DNA of 64,000 nucleotides from WHTX01 sp038255145 (GCA_038255145.1 JBBSLP010000002.1:1-64000), one strand, 5' to 3'; shown: positions 16,127 to 25,109, counted from the first letter of the stretch. Program-made: numbers and translations. The notes: generated from the letters alone by a model not told the origin.

Positions 16127-17620
16127 ATGCTGGACGCGTCCGGAGAGACAACGAGCGACTCGGCGCAGCCGACGCCCCTGGGGGCGGTGTGCTCCCAGCC
16201 TCTCGAGGTCGTCGTCATCGGGGCCGGACCCGCCGGCCTCACCGCCGCCTACCAGCTGGCCACCCGCTACGACACCACGTCGACCATCCTCGAATCCGAC
16301 GACGTCGTCGGCGGCATCAGCCGCACCGTCGAGCGCGACGGTTGGCGCTTCGACATAGGCGGGCACCGCTTCTTCACCAAGGTGTCCCAGGTCGAAGCGT
16401 TGTGGCACGAGATCCTGCCCGACGAGGACTTCCTGTTGCGTCCCCGCAAGAGCCGCATCCACTACGGCGGCAAGTTCTACGACTACCCACTGCGGGCCTC
16501 CAACGCCCTGCGCAACCTGGGCATCCCCGAGGCCGTTCGGTGCACGGCGTCCTACGCCTGGGCCCGGGTGCGCCCGCCCAAGGACCAGTCGACGCTCGAG
16601 GGCTGGATCGTGGCCCGCTTCGGCTGGCGCCTCTACCGCCACCTGTTCAAGACGTACAACGAGAAGCTGTGGGGAGTCCCCGTCAGCTCGTTGCCCGCTG
16701 ACTTCGCCGCGCAACGCATCAAGAACCTCTCGCTGTTCAACGCCGTGGTCGATGCTGTCATCCCCAGCAGGCGCAAGGGCCAGATCACCTCGCTGATCGA
16801 GGAGTTCCAGTACCCGCGCCACGGGCCGGGGATGATGTGGGAGCGATGCCGGGACCTGGTCGAGGCCCGGGGCTGCAAGGTGCTGACCGACACCAGGGTG
16901 GTGGCCGTGCGCCACCACGACGGGAGGGCCACGGCCGTGGTGGCCGAGAGCGAGGGCGCCCGCACCGAGTACCCGTGCGACGAGGTCATCTCGTCCATGC
17001 CCATCTCCCAGCTGGTCGGCGCCCTCGACCCCCCGCCCCCCGCCGCCGTCCTCACCGCCGCGGCCGACCTGCGCTACCGGGACTTCCTCACCGTGGCCCT
17101 GGTCGTGCCCGAGGAGGACGGCTTCGAGGACAACTGGATCTACATCCACGCCCCCGAGGTCGAGGTGGGACGCATCCAGAACTTCGGCTCGTGGTCGCCC
17201 GACATGGTCAAGGAAGGGCGCACCTGCCTGGGCCTGGAGTACTTCGTCTTCGAGGGTGACGACACCTGGAACCGCTCCGACGAGGAGCTCATCGCCCAGG
17301 GCACCCGGGAGCTGGGCGTGCTCGACCTGGTCGACCCGGCCAAGGTCGAGACCGGCTACGTGGTGCGCATGCCCAAGGCGTACCCCTTCTACGACGAGCG
17401 CTACAAGGCCAACGTGGCCACCATCGTGGAGTGGCTCGACGCCTGCACCCCCAACGTGCACCCGGTGGGGCGCAACGGCATGCACCGCTACAACAACCAG
17501 GACCACTCCATGCTCACCGCCATGCTCACGGCCGAGAACATCGCCCGTGGAACCCACCACGACGTGTGGACGGTCAACGTCGAGGAGGAGTACCACGAGG
17601 AAGAGCAGACCTCGGCCTGA
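16127..17620 (+). CDS. FAD-dependent amine oxidase/UDP-galactopyranose mutase-like protein
   Basis: A 497-residue flavoprotein. Its FAD motif VVVIGAGPAGLTAAYQLATR is at about residues 27-46, with ILESDDVVGGISRTVE and the GGHRFFTK motif typical of the UGM/protoporphyrinogen-oxidase-like clan. YNEKLWGVPVSSLPADFAAQRIKNLSL is shared with NAD(P)-binding proteins of glycan-associated clusters. The end MHRYNNQDHSMLTAMLTAENI binds FAD. It may remodel a sugar nucleotide or lipid-linked glycan, but no glycosyltransferase is nearby, so the role is open. The ATG at 16127 comes directly after the palindrome and lacks a Shine-Dalgarno sequence. The upstream open frame is non-coding. Confidence 0.82.
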   Translation: MLDASGETTSDSAQPTPLGAVCSQPLEVVVIGAGPAGLTAAYQLATRYDTTSTILESDDVVGGISRTVERDGWRFDIGGHRFFTKVSQVEALWHEILPDEDFLLRPRKSRIHYGGKFYDYPLRASNALRNLGIPEAVRCTASYAWARVRPPKDQSTLEGWIVARFGWRLYRHLFKTYNEKLWGVPVSSLPADFAAQRIKNLSLFNAVVDAVIPSRRKGQITSLIEEFQYPRHGPGMMWERCRDLVEARGCKVLTDTRVVAVRHHDGRATAVVAESEGARTEYPCDEVISSMPISQLVGALDPPPPAAVLTAAADLRYRDFLTVALVVPEEDGFEDNWIYIHAPEVEVGRIQNFGSWSPDMVKEGRTCLGLEYFVFEGDDTWNRSDEELIAQGTRELGVLDLVDPAKVETGYVVRMPKAYPFYDERYKANVATIVEWLDACTPNVHPVGRNGMHRYNNQDHSMLTAMLTAENIARGTHHDVWTVNVEEEYHEEEQTSA

Positions 17621-17640
17621 GGTCGGTCGAGCCGGGCCGG

Positions 17641-17723
17641 GCCCGGCGGGTGAGGGCTCTAGGCCCGGCGGGGTGAGGGCTCTAGGCCCGGCGGGGTGAG
17701 GGCTCTAGGCCCGGCGGGTGAGG
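17641..17723. repeat. Tandem 22/23-bp repeat duplicating the 3' end of a hydrolase gene
   Basis: Three full units at 17641-17662, 17663-17685 and 17686-17708, plus a partial fourth starting at 17709. Each unit holds GTGAGGGCTCTAG after a GCCCGGCGGG(G) run. On the minus strand each copy repeats the last codons and TAG stop of the hydrolase gene at 17705. Two copies are identical and one lacks a G. Confidence 0.9.
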
Positions 17724-18598
17724 GCGGAGATCTCGGCCACCAGGTCGGGCCACAGGGCGGGGGGCAGGTCGTGGCCCATGCCCGGGTAGCCCACGAACTT
17801 GGCCCCGGGGATGGCCCGGGCCAGGGCCATGCCCCCCGTGACCCGCACCAGGGGATCGTCGAGGCCGTGCACCACCAGGGTGGGGACCTCGACAGAGGCC
17901 AGGTCGCGGGTGCGGTCGGCCTGGGCGCCGATGGCCGCCACCTGGCGCCGCACCCCGGCGGGGTCGTTGCTGCGGTCGAAGGCCCGGCGGGCCGCGTCCT
18001 GCAGGCGCACCTCGTCGACGGGGAAGCCCGGCGAGCCGATGAGCCGGGCCATCTCCACCGCACCCACGGCGGCCGCCTCGCGGTCCGCCGCCGGCTTGCG
18101 GCGCATGACGGTGACGAACACCTTGGTCTTGGCCCGACCGACCTTGCGTGAGCCGGTGGAGGTCATGATCAGGGTCAGGCTGCGGACCCGGGAGGGGTGG
18201 CGCAGGGCCACGGTCTGGGCGATGAATCCACCCATGGATGCCCCCACCAGGTGGACGCGGTCCAGGTCCAGGGCCTCGATGAGGGCGGCGGTGTCGTCGG
18301 CCATGTCCTCGATGCCGTAGGGCGGCTTCCTGCGCCGCAGCAGGTCGCCGAGGGTGGGCATGCCCGCGTCGTCGAGGTGGGTCGACTGGCCGACGTCGCG
18401 GTTGTCGAAGCGGACGACGAAGTGGCCGGCGTCGGCCAGGGCCCGGCACAGCTCTTCGGGCCACGCCACCATCTGGCCCCCCAGGCCCATGATCAGCACC
18501 AGAGGGGGATCGGTCCGCTCCCCGAAGGTCTCGTAGGCCAGCTCCATGCCGTTGGCGGCGACGCGCTGCGCCGTGGTCTGCGTTCCCGGTGCGTCCAT
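17705..18598 (-). CDS. Alpha/beta hydrolase
   Basis: A 297-residue alpha/beta hydrolase. LVLIMGLGGQM (about 37-47) is the oxyanion loop with the actinobacterial GLGGQ form, RFDNRDVGQS lies near 72-81, the nucleophile elbow GASMGG holds the catalytic Ser near 125, VVHGLDDPLV supplies the acid, and GMGHDLPPALW near the end supplies His. It is cytoplasmic and of a type often annotated as esterase or meta-cleavage hydrolase. The ATG at 18598 is used; an ATG at 18616 in frame adds six residues. The stop lies in the last, partial unit of the tandem repeat that copies the gene's 3' end three more times downstream. Confidence 0.88.
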   Translation of the reverse strand: MDAPGTQTTAQRVAANGMELAYETFGERTDPPLVLIMGLGGQMVAWPEELCRALADAGHFVVRFDNRDVGQSTHLDDAGMPTLGDLLRRRKPPYGIEDMADDTAALIEALDLDRVHLVGASMGGFIAQTVALRHPSRVRSLTLIMTSTGSRKVGRAKTKVFVTVMRRKPAADREAAAVGAVEMARLIGSPGFPVDEVRLQDAARRAFDRSNDPAGVRRQVAAIGAQADRTRDLASVEVPTLVVHGLDDPLVRVTGGMALARAIPGAKFVGYPGMGHDLPPALWPDLVAEISALTRRA

Positions 18599-18737
18599 GG
18601 GGGCATGTTGGCCCATCGGGGCACCGTGGTGACCGTCGGCGGCCGACCTGATCACGACCGTGGCCGCGACGCAGTCATCCAGAGGGGGCCGGCGCCGTCC
18701 CGTACAGTGCGGGCGACCGACGCGGAGGGGTGCGACG

Positions 18738-19984
18738 ATGGCACAGGACCACATCACCGGGCACGAGCTGGCGGCGCCCATGCTCAGCGGACCCACGGGG
18801 CCGCTGGCCGGCGTGCGCATCATCGACGTGACCCAGGCCATCGCCGGGCCGTGGTGCGCCATGATGCGGGGCGACCTGGGCGCCGACGTCATCAAGGTCG
18901 AGCCGCCGGCGGGGGACAGCAGCGCTTCCTCGGTCCCTACACCAAGGACGACGAGGAGCACGCCTACGGTGGCGCCTACGCCACCTACAACCGCAACAAG
19001 CGCAGCATCGCCCTCGACCTGGGGAAGGACGAGGACCGAGAGACCCTCCTGCGCCTGGTGGACGGGGCCGACGCCCTGATCGAGAACAGCCGGGCCGGGG
19101 TGCTCGACCGCCTGGGCCTGAGCTACGAGATCCTCCACGAGCGCAACCCCAAGCTGGTCTACGGGGCCATCCGCGGCTTCGGCGACCCCCGCACCGGGGC
19201 CAGCCCCTACGGCGACTGGCCGGCCTACGACGTGGTGGCCCAGGCCATGGGCACCCTGGTGTCGATGAACGGGACGGCGTCGGGGGAGGAGCTCAAGGCG
19301 GGCCCCTTCGTCGGCGACATCTACCCAGGCACCGTCGCCGCCGTGGCCGTGGTGGCGGCGCTGTTCCACGCGAAGGCCACCGGCGAGGGCCAGTTCGTCG
19401 ACGTGGGCATGGTCGACGCCGTGCTGTCGCTGTGCGAGTTCGGCGTCATGCGCTGGTCCTACATGGGCCGCGACACCCCGCCGACGGGCAACCAGGCCCC
19501 GTTCTCGGCCCCCTTCGACATCTTCCCCACCGCCGACGGCTCGGCCGCCATCGCCGCCCCCGGCGACCACCAGTGGGCCACGTTCTGCACGTGCATCGGT
19601 CGCCCCGACCTCATCACCGACCCCCTGTGCGCCAAGGCCCGTGACCGCATCCGCAACCGGGCCTACGTGGACGACATCGTGGGGGGCTGGGCCGCGGCGC
19701 ACACCACGGCCGAGGTGGTCGAGGCCCTCGGCGGCCTGGTGCCGGTGGGCCCGGTGCGCAAGCCGGCCGAGATGATCGAGGACCCCCACATCGCCGCCCG
19801 GGAGATGCTGGTGGCCGTGCCCCAGCCCAGCGGCCGGGACACGGTGCAGGTCAACACGCCCATGCGCTTCAGCGCGACACCCGCCGGGGTCCACCGCCGT
19901 GCCCCCCGCCTCGACGAGCACGGCGCCGAGCTGCGGGCCGAGCTCGATGCCGCTGGGGGCACCGAGGCCGTCACCGAGGACTGA
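18738..19984 (+). pseudogene. CaiB/BaiF CoA-transferase, single domain, frameshifted
   Basis: The ATG at 18738 (GGAGGGG 7 bases upstream; TACAGT -10 box at 18703-18708) opens a class III CoA-transferase: LAGVRIIDVTQAIAGPWCAM and DVIKVEPPAGDS. At about 18920 the frame degenerates while another frame resumes with FLGPYTKDDEEHAYGG, NRNKRSIALDL and GEGQFVDVGMVDAVLSL, ending at 19984. One missing base in the GACAGCAGCGC stretch would restore a protein of about 415 residues, the usual family length. Everything else is intact, so a sequencing or assembly error is as likely as a recent inactivating mutation. It is convergent with the HD-domain gene. Confidence 0.8.
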
Positions 19985-20009
19985 CCCGGCCCCGCCCGGC
20001 CGGTCGCCC

Positions 20010-20618
20010 TCAGTCGGGGTCCGGCTCGGGTGGGCGCCACGAGCGGTCGAGCACCCGTCGCACCATGGGCTCGAACGTGCTGATGGGCTCGGCGGGGTAG
20101 TCGGGGTCGAAGGACACCTCGTCCCAGTTCGTGGTGAAGTCCACGGTGAGCTGGTAGTGCGGGTTGTCCCGGTACTGCTCGCGGGCGTTGGGGTCCAGGC
20201 CCAGGTGGCGGGCGTAGAAGTACGTCTGGAACAGGGGGTGGTGGGCCAGCATCCAGTGGTTGGCCTCGCTGATGAAGGGCTTGAGGATCGCCGCGATCAC
20301 CTCGCCGTGGTTCAGCGGGCCCAGTGACTCGCCCACGTCGTGGAGCAGCGCGCACACGACCAGCTCCTCGTCGGCCCCGTCGCGCCGGGCCCGCGTCGCC
20401 GTCTGCAGGCTGTGCTGCAGGCGATCGATGGGGTAGGCGGCATCGCCGTCGAGGCCGGTGAGCATGCCCAGCAGCAGGTCGGGCAGTTCGGCCAGGTTCT
20501 CGACGTGGACCTTCTTCAGGACCTCGTAGTCGGCGTCGGTGCCCTCGTCCATGCGGGTGAAGTGCATCTTGCCCAGGTCCGGCGCGGTGCCGGGCGCGTC
20601 GTGGGGGGATGTGGCCAT
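20010..20618 (-). CDS. HD-domain metal-dependent protein (diiron oxygenase/phosphohydrolase type)
   Basis: A 202-residue HD-domain protein. RLQHSLQTATRA (about 69-80) supplies the first His, CALLHDVGESLGPLNHGEVIAAILKPF (about 91-117) the HD pair and a further His, and NHWMLAHHPLFQTYF (about 122-136) more His. This pattern is close to the TmpB/PhnZ-like and myo-inositol-oxygenase-like HD enzymes that bind two irons and cleave C-P or C-C bonds, more than to nucleotide phosphohydrolases. The C-terminal FEPMVRRVL tail is also shared with them. No phosphonate gene is nearby, so the substrate is unknown. It follows the membrane-protein gene on the same strand with an 11-bp gap. Confidence 0.75.
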   Translation of the reverse strand: MATSPHDAPGTAPDLGKMHFTRMDEGTDADYEVLKKVHVENLAELPDLLLGMLTGLDGDAAYPIDRLQHSLQTATRARRDGADEELVVCALLHDVGESLGPLNHGEVIAAILKPFISEANHWMLAHHPLFQTYFYARHLGLDPNAREQYRDNPHYQLTVDFTTNWDEVSFDPDYPAEPISTFEPMVRRVLDRSWRPPEPDPD

Positions 20619-20629
20619 GACCGGGAGGG

Positions 20630-21289
20630 TCAGGCAGGTGGGGCGGCCCCGTCAAGGGCGGACCCGTCGAGGGCGGGCTGCGGCCGACGCCCGTGGCCAT
20701 GCAGCGAGCACCACAGGCACAGCACGAAGGCGGTGGCGGCGCCGAACCACAGCCACGTCAGGAACGCGGCCAGCACCCCGGTGATGAAGAAGCCGAGCAG
20801 GAGGGCGACGACCCAGCTCAGGACGGCGAGCACGAGGGCGCCGAGGACCGCCAGCGCGGTCCGGGCCGGGGCCTGCACCACCGGTCGGTAGGCCGTCGCC
20901 ACCACCGGTGATCTCTCGGTGGCCGCGGCCGCGGGCAGGACGAACGCACCGAGCAGCAGCACCAGTGGGGTCAGCCACAGCGAGAGCATGGACGCGGCGA
21001 CGGTCACGACGCCGACGGCCAGGGCCCAGACGAGGACGCCGGGCCGGCGTACCGCCCGGCGTAGCCCCTGGCGGGGGACGCCGTCCACGGCGGCCGACGC
21101 CGTGCACGTGGTGAGCCACACGGCGACGAGCACCACGAGCAGGGAGCCGACGGTGAGGGCGACGAAGGACCAGCTCGACTCGGGCACGGGGTCCGAGGTG
21201 ATCAGCAACGACTGCAGGGCGGCCTGGGCGATGATGACCGGGACGAAGACCGGCCACCCCCGACCGAGCGCCCGCCAGGTGCCCGTCAC
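20630..21289 (-). CDS. Polytopic membrane protein of unknown function
   Basis: A 219-residue very hydrophobic protein with about five or six transmembrane helices: around residues 13-30, 43-65, 86-110, 110-125, and 140-190 (two adjoining helices). The C-terminus is charged and probably cytoplasmic. I do not recognise a family. Its start overlaps the lipoprotein stop (ATGA at 21286-21289), so it is translationally coupled to that gene and through it to the Tat phosphoesterase gene. The three form one unit, suggesting an envelope-related job. Confidence 0.7.
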   Translation of the reverse strand: MTGTWRALGRGWPVFVPVIIAQAALQSLLITSDPVPESSWSFVALTVGSLLVVLVAVWLTTCTASAAVDGVPRQGLRRAVRRPGVLVWALAVGVVTVAASMLSLWLTPLVLLLGAFVLPAAAATERSPVVATAYRPVVQAPARTALAVLGALVLAVLSWVVALLLGFFITGVLAAFLTWLWFGAATAFVLCLWCSLHGHGRRPQPALDGSALDGAAPPA

Positions 21290-21702
21290 GGCTCGGGCCT
21301 GGCGTTGCGGTCGAGCACGTCGGTCACCGATCCGCTGAACACCGACCGGGGCCCGATGGTGATGTCCATCGAGTCCTGGTCATCGGCGTCCTGGTCATCA
21401 CTGTCCTGGCCATCGTCGTCCTTCGCCGGCGAGCTGACGGTGATCACCTCGTTGTCGACCGTCTCACCGGCGCAGCTGATGGTGGCGTCGTCGGCACCGG
21501 ATGCCGTGCACACCGGCGCCGTCAACAGCTCCACCCCCTGGCTGACGAGTTCGTCGAGGGCGGCGAAGCGCACCTCGGACAACCGGTTCCCACCCACCGG
21601 GGCCAGGGCGGCGGTCTGCGAGCACCCGGCCATGACCACCACCAACACGGCCAGGGCCGCGGTGCGCCGGACGAGATCGACGGTGCTCGTCCTGCCGCTC
21701 AA
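21286..21702 (-). CDS. Putative lipoprotein
   Basis: A 138-residue protein. Arg-rich n-region, hydrophobic h-region (AALAVLVVVMAGC) and a lipobox with Cys near residue 26 mark it as a lipoprotein. The middle has an acidic repeat of DSDDQD/DADDQD units encoded by tandem 18-bp repeats, followed by a basic-hydrophobic end. The start is TTG at 21702, overlapping the phosphoesterase stop (TTGA); no other start includes the signal peptide. Function is unknown. It is encoded between a Tat-exported phosphoesterase and a membrane protein in one operon. Confidence 0.7.
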   Translation of the reverse strand: MSGRTSTVDLVRRTAALAVLVVVMAGCSQTAALAPVGGNRLSEVRFAALDELVSQGVELLTAPVCTASGADDATISCAGETVDNEVITVSSPAKDDDGQDSDDQDADDQDSMDITIGPRSVFSGSVTDVLDRNARPEP

Positions 21703-23507
21703 CGGGCTGCCCTGGTCTCGTAGGCGGACAGCCGGGCCCGTTCGGCCAGGTGCTGGGCCTCGAGGGCGGCGTCGGTGATGCCCGACAGGTCGAACGGCGC
21801 CGGCAGGAGCAGCTCGGTGTTGCGGTCGAGGGGGGAGCCCCGGCGCATCAGGGGTGTCTCCGCCCAGTCGTTCGACGCCAGCTCCCGGCTCTGGGAAGCG
21901 AGGTCGAGGTAGTCACCGCTCGTCCCCGGGGTGACCGGGGAGGCGTGGTCGAGGACGGTGGTGAAGAGCGACAGCGTGCCGTCACGGTTGTCGACGAGCT
22001 CGACGACCTGCTGTTGTTGGGGGAAGTCGATGCACGACGCCGTGGTGATCTCCCAGAACCCGCCACCGTCGCGGCCGACGTGGGCCAGGATCTGGTTGAG
22101 GTGGGTGTGGCCGTTGAGCCAGCCGACGACCACGGGGTGGGCCAGCAACAGGTCGACGAACTCCTCGGCCCCGTGCAGCTTCTGGTCGAGGCCGGGACGG
22201 CTGGCCCGGTTCTCCAGGGTCAGGCTGTTGTGGTGGCTGAAGATCAGCACCAGCTTCTGCTCGGCCTGGGCCTTGGCCAGCTCCTGGGTCAGCCACGTGA
22301 ACTGGTCGTGGGGGACGGCACCGTCGGGCCCGGCGACCTGGTTGCAGGTGTCGAGGCCGAAGGCGCGGACCTGGGGGGTCAGGTCGGCCTGCCACCACGT
22401 CTCCCCGCTGTCCAGGTTGTGCTTGGTGAAGCCGTGCCCGAGGGGACCCGGGGTGGGCTGCGTCTGGAAGTGCTCGGCCATGAACGTGCGCTGCTCGAAC
22501 AGGAACCGACCGGGATCGGCGTCCACGGTGCGGAAGCCGGACCGACGACCCCGCTGCTGGCCCAGGGCGTCGACGGCCCGCTGCAGCACGCTGCCCGTGG
22601 CCGCGTAGCCGGTCAGCGCCGAGGTGGCGGTGGCCTCGAGGGTGAAGGATTTGCGGGAACCCGTGGCCAGCGAGCGCAGTTGCGAGCTGATGTCGAACGT
22701 GCCCAGCAACAGGGTGTCGTGGTTGCCGTAGACGGCGTACCACGGAGCCGGCAGGCCCACCGAGGGCACGGGCTGGGCGATGGCCTGCTGCAGCAGGTCG
22801 GGTAGGCGGGGGAACCCGTAGTCGCCGAACGAACCACCGGTGGGATCGCCGGGGCGGTAGGCCCACGTGGCCTCGGGCCAGGCCTGCACGCCCTCGAACC
22901 CGTCGCCGCCGCCACTGGTCGGTCGCACCGGCACCCCGTCGAGGATGTCGATGTACCAGCGCAGCTCCATGTGGGAGTGCATGTCGGCGCTGTCGCCGGT
23001 GACGATGGCCGCACCCATCGGCGCGCCTGTCACCGGGCTCGTGCGCAGGTCGGCGAAGGACTTGACCATGGCCGCGGTGACGTGGACGGTCAGCGGGTCC
23101 TGGGGGTGGAAGGCCGATCCCCAGGCCGCGTGGTCCTGCACGATCATGGGCTCGATGCGCCCCGGCGACTGGGCATCGATGACGTGGAGGTCGGACAGGT
23201 GGCCCAGGTACAGCAGTGACCGGCGGTCGCGGACCCGGGCCCCGTTCGGCGCCCGCTTCAACACGTCGAGGCGGGGGATGTAGGGCTCACCCGGGCCGGC
23301 CACCAGGGTGCGGTAGCTGCGGTTGCCTTTGGCCCGCTGCAGGATCGTGTGGCCCAACGTCCCCGGGCGGTCGGCCAGGGTGGTGGCGCCACCCTCGGCG
23401 GCCGAGGCCAACGCCGTGGCCAGCACCGAGGTCTCGATGCCCACGAGCGACGAGAGCGCGGCCACCCGGGCCAGGAACTGTCGCCGCGAGAGACCCGCCA
23501 CCCTCAC
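21699..23507 (-). CDS. Tat-exported calcineurin-like metallophosphoesterase (TIGR03767-like)
   Basis: About 602 residues. The N-terminus has a Tat signal (LSRRQFLARVAAL) and an Ala-rich hydrophobic stretch. Metallophosphatase motifs follow: LGHLSDLHVIDAQSPG (GDxHx-like), MGAAIVTGDSADM (GD), YAVYGNHDTLLLG (GNHD), LVLIFSHHNSL and VVGWLNGHTHLNQI (GHxH). The pattern fits the actinobacterial secreted phosphodiesterase family. The longest frame starts at 23702, but its first 60 residues look non-coding; the GTG at 23507 (or 23513/23501) just before the twin-arginine motif is preferred, with a G-rich upstream tract. It is first in an operon with a lipoprotein and a membrane protein. Substrate unknown. 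Confidence 0.85.
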   Translation of the reverse strand: MRVAGLSRRQFLARVAALSSLVGIETSVLATALASAAEGGATTLADRPGTLGHTILQRAKGNRSYRTLVAGPGEPYIPRLDVLKRAPNGARVRDRRSLLYLGHLSDLHVIDAQSPGRIEPMIVQDHAAWGSAFHPQDPLTVHVTAAMVKSFADLRTSPVTGAPMGAAIVTGDSADMHSHMELRWYIDILDGVPVRPTSGGGDGFEGVQAWPEATWAYRPGDPTGGSFGDYGFPRLPDLLQQAIAQPVPSVGLPAPWYAVYGNHDTLLLGTFDISSQLRSLATGSRKSFTLEATATSALTGYAATGSVLQRAVDALGQQRGRRSGFRTVDADPGRFLFEQRTFMAEHFQTQPTPGPLGHGFTKHNLDSGETWWQADLTPQVRAFGLDTCNQVAGPDGAVPHDQFTWLTQELAKAQAEQKLVLIFSHHNSLTLENRASRPGLDQKLHGAEEFVDLLLAHPVVVGWLNGHTHLNQILAHVGRDGGGFWEITTASCIDFPQQQQVVELVDNRDGTLSLFTTVLDHASPVTPGTSGDYLDLASQSRELASNDWAETPLMRRGSPLDRNTELLLPAPFDLSGITDAALEAQHLAERARLSAYETRAAR

Positions 23508-23733
23508 CCCCACCCGTCTGCACGTGAGACCATGCCGCGGCGGCGAATGTATCGGGCTCCTGCCGTGACCGAAAGCTCCGCCGTCGCCGAGGGAACCGTG
23601 ACCGACGGTGCCCCGGTTGACGCCGGCGTAGCCGGCGGGAGCGCTCTCCAGGCCGCCATGCATGACGATGCCGGGGGTGACGGCCACCATGCCCCCGTCC
23701 ACCAGGGTGGCGTCGCCCGGTGAACGCCGTGCA

Positions 23734-23895
23734 TCAGTCGGCTTCCTCGGCCACGTCGACCCGGGTGGCGCGCACCTTGTCGGTGTGGCCGGCGGCGGCC
23801 AGTTCGGCCAGGGCGGTCTCGGCCGTGGCCTCGTCGAGGTCGGTGGCCAGGCCCATGCCCGACGCCCCGCAGCTGGGCCCGCCAGCCTGGGCCCG
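23734..23895 (-). pseudogene. 3' fragment of a lost gene
   Basis: An open frame directly after the FKBP stop reads about 50 residues with good codon bias (LATDLDEATAETALAELAAA, then GHTDKVRATRVDVAEEAD and a stop at 23734). It has no start or Shine-Dalgarno sequence and begins abruptly next to the FKBP stop at 23896. It looks like the C-terminus of a deleted gene. I could not assign the family. Confidence 0.4.
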
Positions 23896-24315
23896 TCAGT
23901 TGATGGCCACCAGCTCCAGCGAGAAGGTCAGGGCCTTGCCGGCCAGGGGGTGGTTGGCATCCAGCACGATCTCGTCCTCGTTGATCTCGACCACGGTGGC
24001 CTGCTGCTCACCGCCGAGGACGACGACGTTGCCCCGCTCGAGTCCCTCGGGCGCGTCGGACGCCGGGAAGCGCAGGACGAGCTGGTCGTCACGGGGGCCG
24101 TAGGCCTCCTCGGGGGCGAGGCGGACGGTGATGCTGCCGCCGATCTCCAGGCCTTCCACGGCATCGTCGAAGCCGGGTATGACCTGGCCCGAACCCAGCT
24201 GGAAGCTCAACGGCTCACGCCCGGCCGAGCTGTCGAACTCCTTGCCGTCGTCGAGCGTGCCCCGATAGTGCACGGCGACGGTGTCTCCGGAACGGGCGGT
24301 GCGTGCGTCGGCCAT
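23896..24315 (-). CDS. FKBP-type peptidyl-prolyl isomerase (SlyD-like)
   Basis: A 139-residue FKBP. VAVHYRGTLDDGKEFDSS (about 14-31) is the FKBP start, QLGSGQVIPGFDDAVEGLEIG (about 39-59) the core, followed by PEEAYGPRDDQLV. The IF (insert-in-flap) domain then carries VVVLGGEQQATVVEINEDEIVLDANHPLAGK, and the chain closes with LTFSLELVAIN. This is the SlyD arrangement but without the His-rich metal-binding tail. It is a cytoplasmic prolyl isomerase/chaperone. The ATG at 24315 has GAGAGGGG upstream; an ATG at 24375 is less likely. The gene fragment at 23734-23895 abuts its stop. Confidence 0.93.
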   Translation of the reverse strand: MADARTARSGDTVAVHYRGTLDDGKEFDSSAGREPLSFQLGSGQVIPGFDDAVEGLEIGGSITVRLAPEEAYGPRDDQLVLRFPASDAPEGLERGNVVVLGGEQQATVVEINEDEIVLDANHPLAGKALTFSLELVAIN

Positions 24316-24458
24316 CTCGGCCCCTCTCACGTGTCGGGCGCGGGCGCCGGGCGCGGTCCCGCCGGGTCGCGCCAACGGTCCCCACCCACGCTAGCCACGG
24401 GTGGGTCGGCGCTTCTTCTGCCGCCCGGCGCGGGCAGGGTCCATACCGCCGGGGTCGT

Positions 24459-24464
24459 TAGGGT
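24459..24464 (+). promoter_or_regulatory. -10 box, probable leaderless start
   Basis: TAGGGT followed by exactly 6 bases and then the ATG at 24471. That spacing puts transcription initiation at or next to the start codon, as in leaderless actinobacterial genes. Confidence 0.5.
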
Positions 24465-24470
24465 CCAGCC

Positions 24471-25078
24471 ATGCCCCCTCGGCCGGCTCGGCCCCTGCCG
24501 CCACGTCTGGCGGCCGGCCTGCGCCCCGTCGACCTCGACCTGGGACGGCAGCGGACGTCGAGCTGCGGGGGTGCCGGCTCACGGGTGTGGGCCTGACCGG
24601 CGCCACCCTGGAGCGGCTGCGGCTGACCGACTGCGTGCTCGTGCGCTGCGACCTGTCGGGCGTGGTGGCCGAGCACATCAGCGCCACCCGGGTCGAGCGG
24701 CGCGACTGCCGCATGACCGGGTTCGTGGGCAGCCGGGGGTCGTGGCGCGACGTGACCTTCGTGGACTGCCACCTCGACGACGCCACCCTGCGCATGACGT
24801 CGTGGGACCGGGTGGACCTGCTGGGCTGCTCCCTGGCCCGGATCGACCTCTACCGCGCCAAGCTGGTCCGGACCCGGATCCTGCGCAGCGACCTGACCGG
24901 GGCCGACCTCTCCGCTGCGACCCTGGACGGTGCCCACCTGCACGGCTCCCGTCTCGACGGGCTCCGCGGCGGCGCCGCGCTGCGGGGGGTCGTCATCGGC
25001 GGTGAGCAGGTGCCGGCCGTCGGCGCGGCCCTGCTCGACAGCATGGCCATCACCATCGACGACGATCCCGCCGGTTGA
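24471..25078 (+). pseudogene. Pentapeptide-repeat protein with N-terminal frameshift
   Basis: The ATG at 24471 gives MPPRPARPLPPRLAAG and LRPVDLDLG. After the GGGACGG tract near 24541 a different frame continues as VELRGCRLTGVGLTGATLERL. That second frame runs to 25078 with about 30 pentapeptide-like repeats (A/C-D/R-L/F-x-x: LVRCDLSGVV, FVDCHLDDATL, LLGCSLARIDLYRAKL, RSDLTGADLSAATLDGAHL), which form a right-handed beta-helix. One extra G would join them into a protein of about 202 residues. The C-terminal RGGAALRGVVIGGEQVPAVG is typical of actinobacterial members. It is a sequence error or a decaying gene. Function is generally unknown. Confidence 0.72.
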
Positions 25079-25109
25079 CGCGACCGGATGCCCCGGCGCG
25101 GGGATGGCG

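Noticed and set aside
20010..20618. Firm assignment as phosphonate oxygenase PhnZ
   Set aside because: The HD pattern is similar, but the Tyr/Glu substrate-gating residues could not be placed and no phosphonate gene is close.
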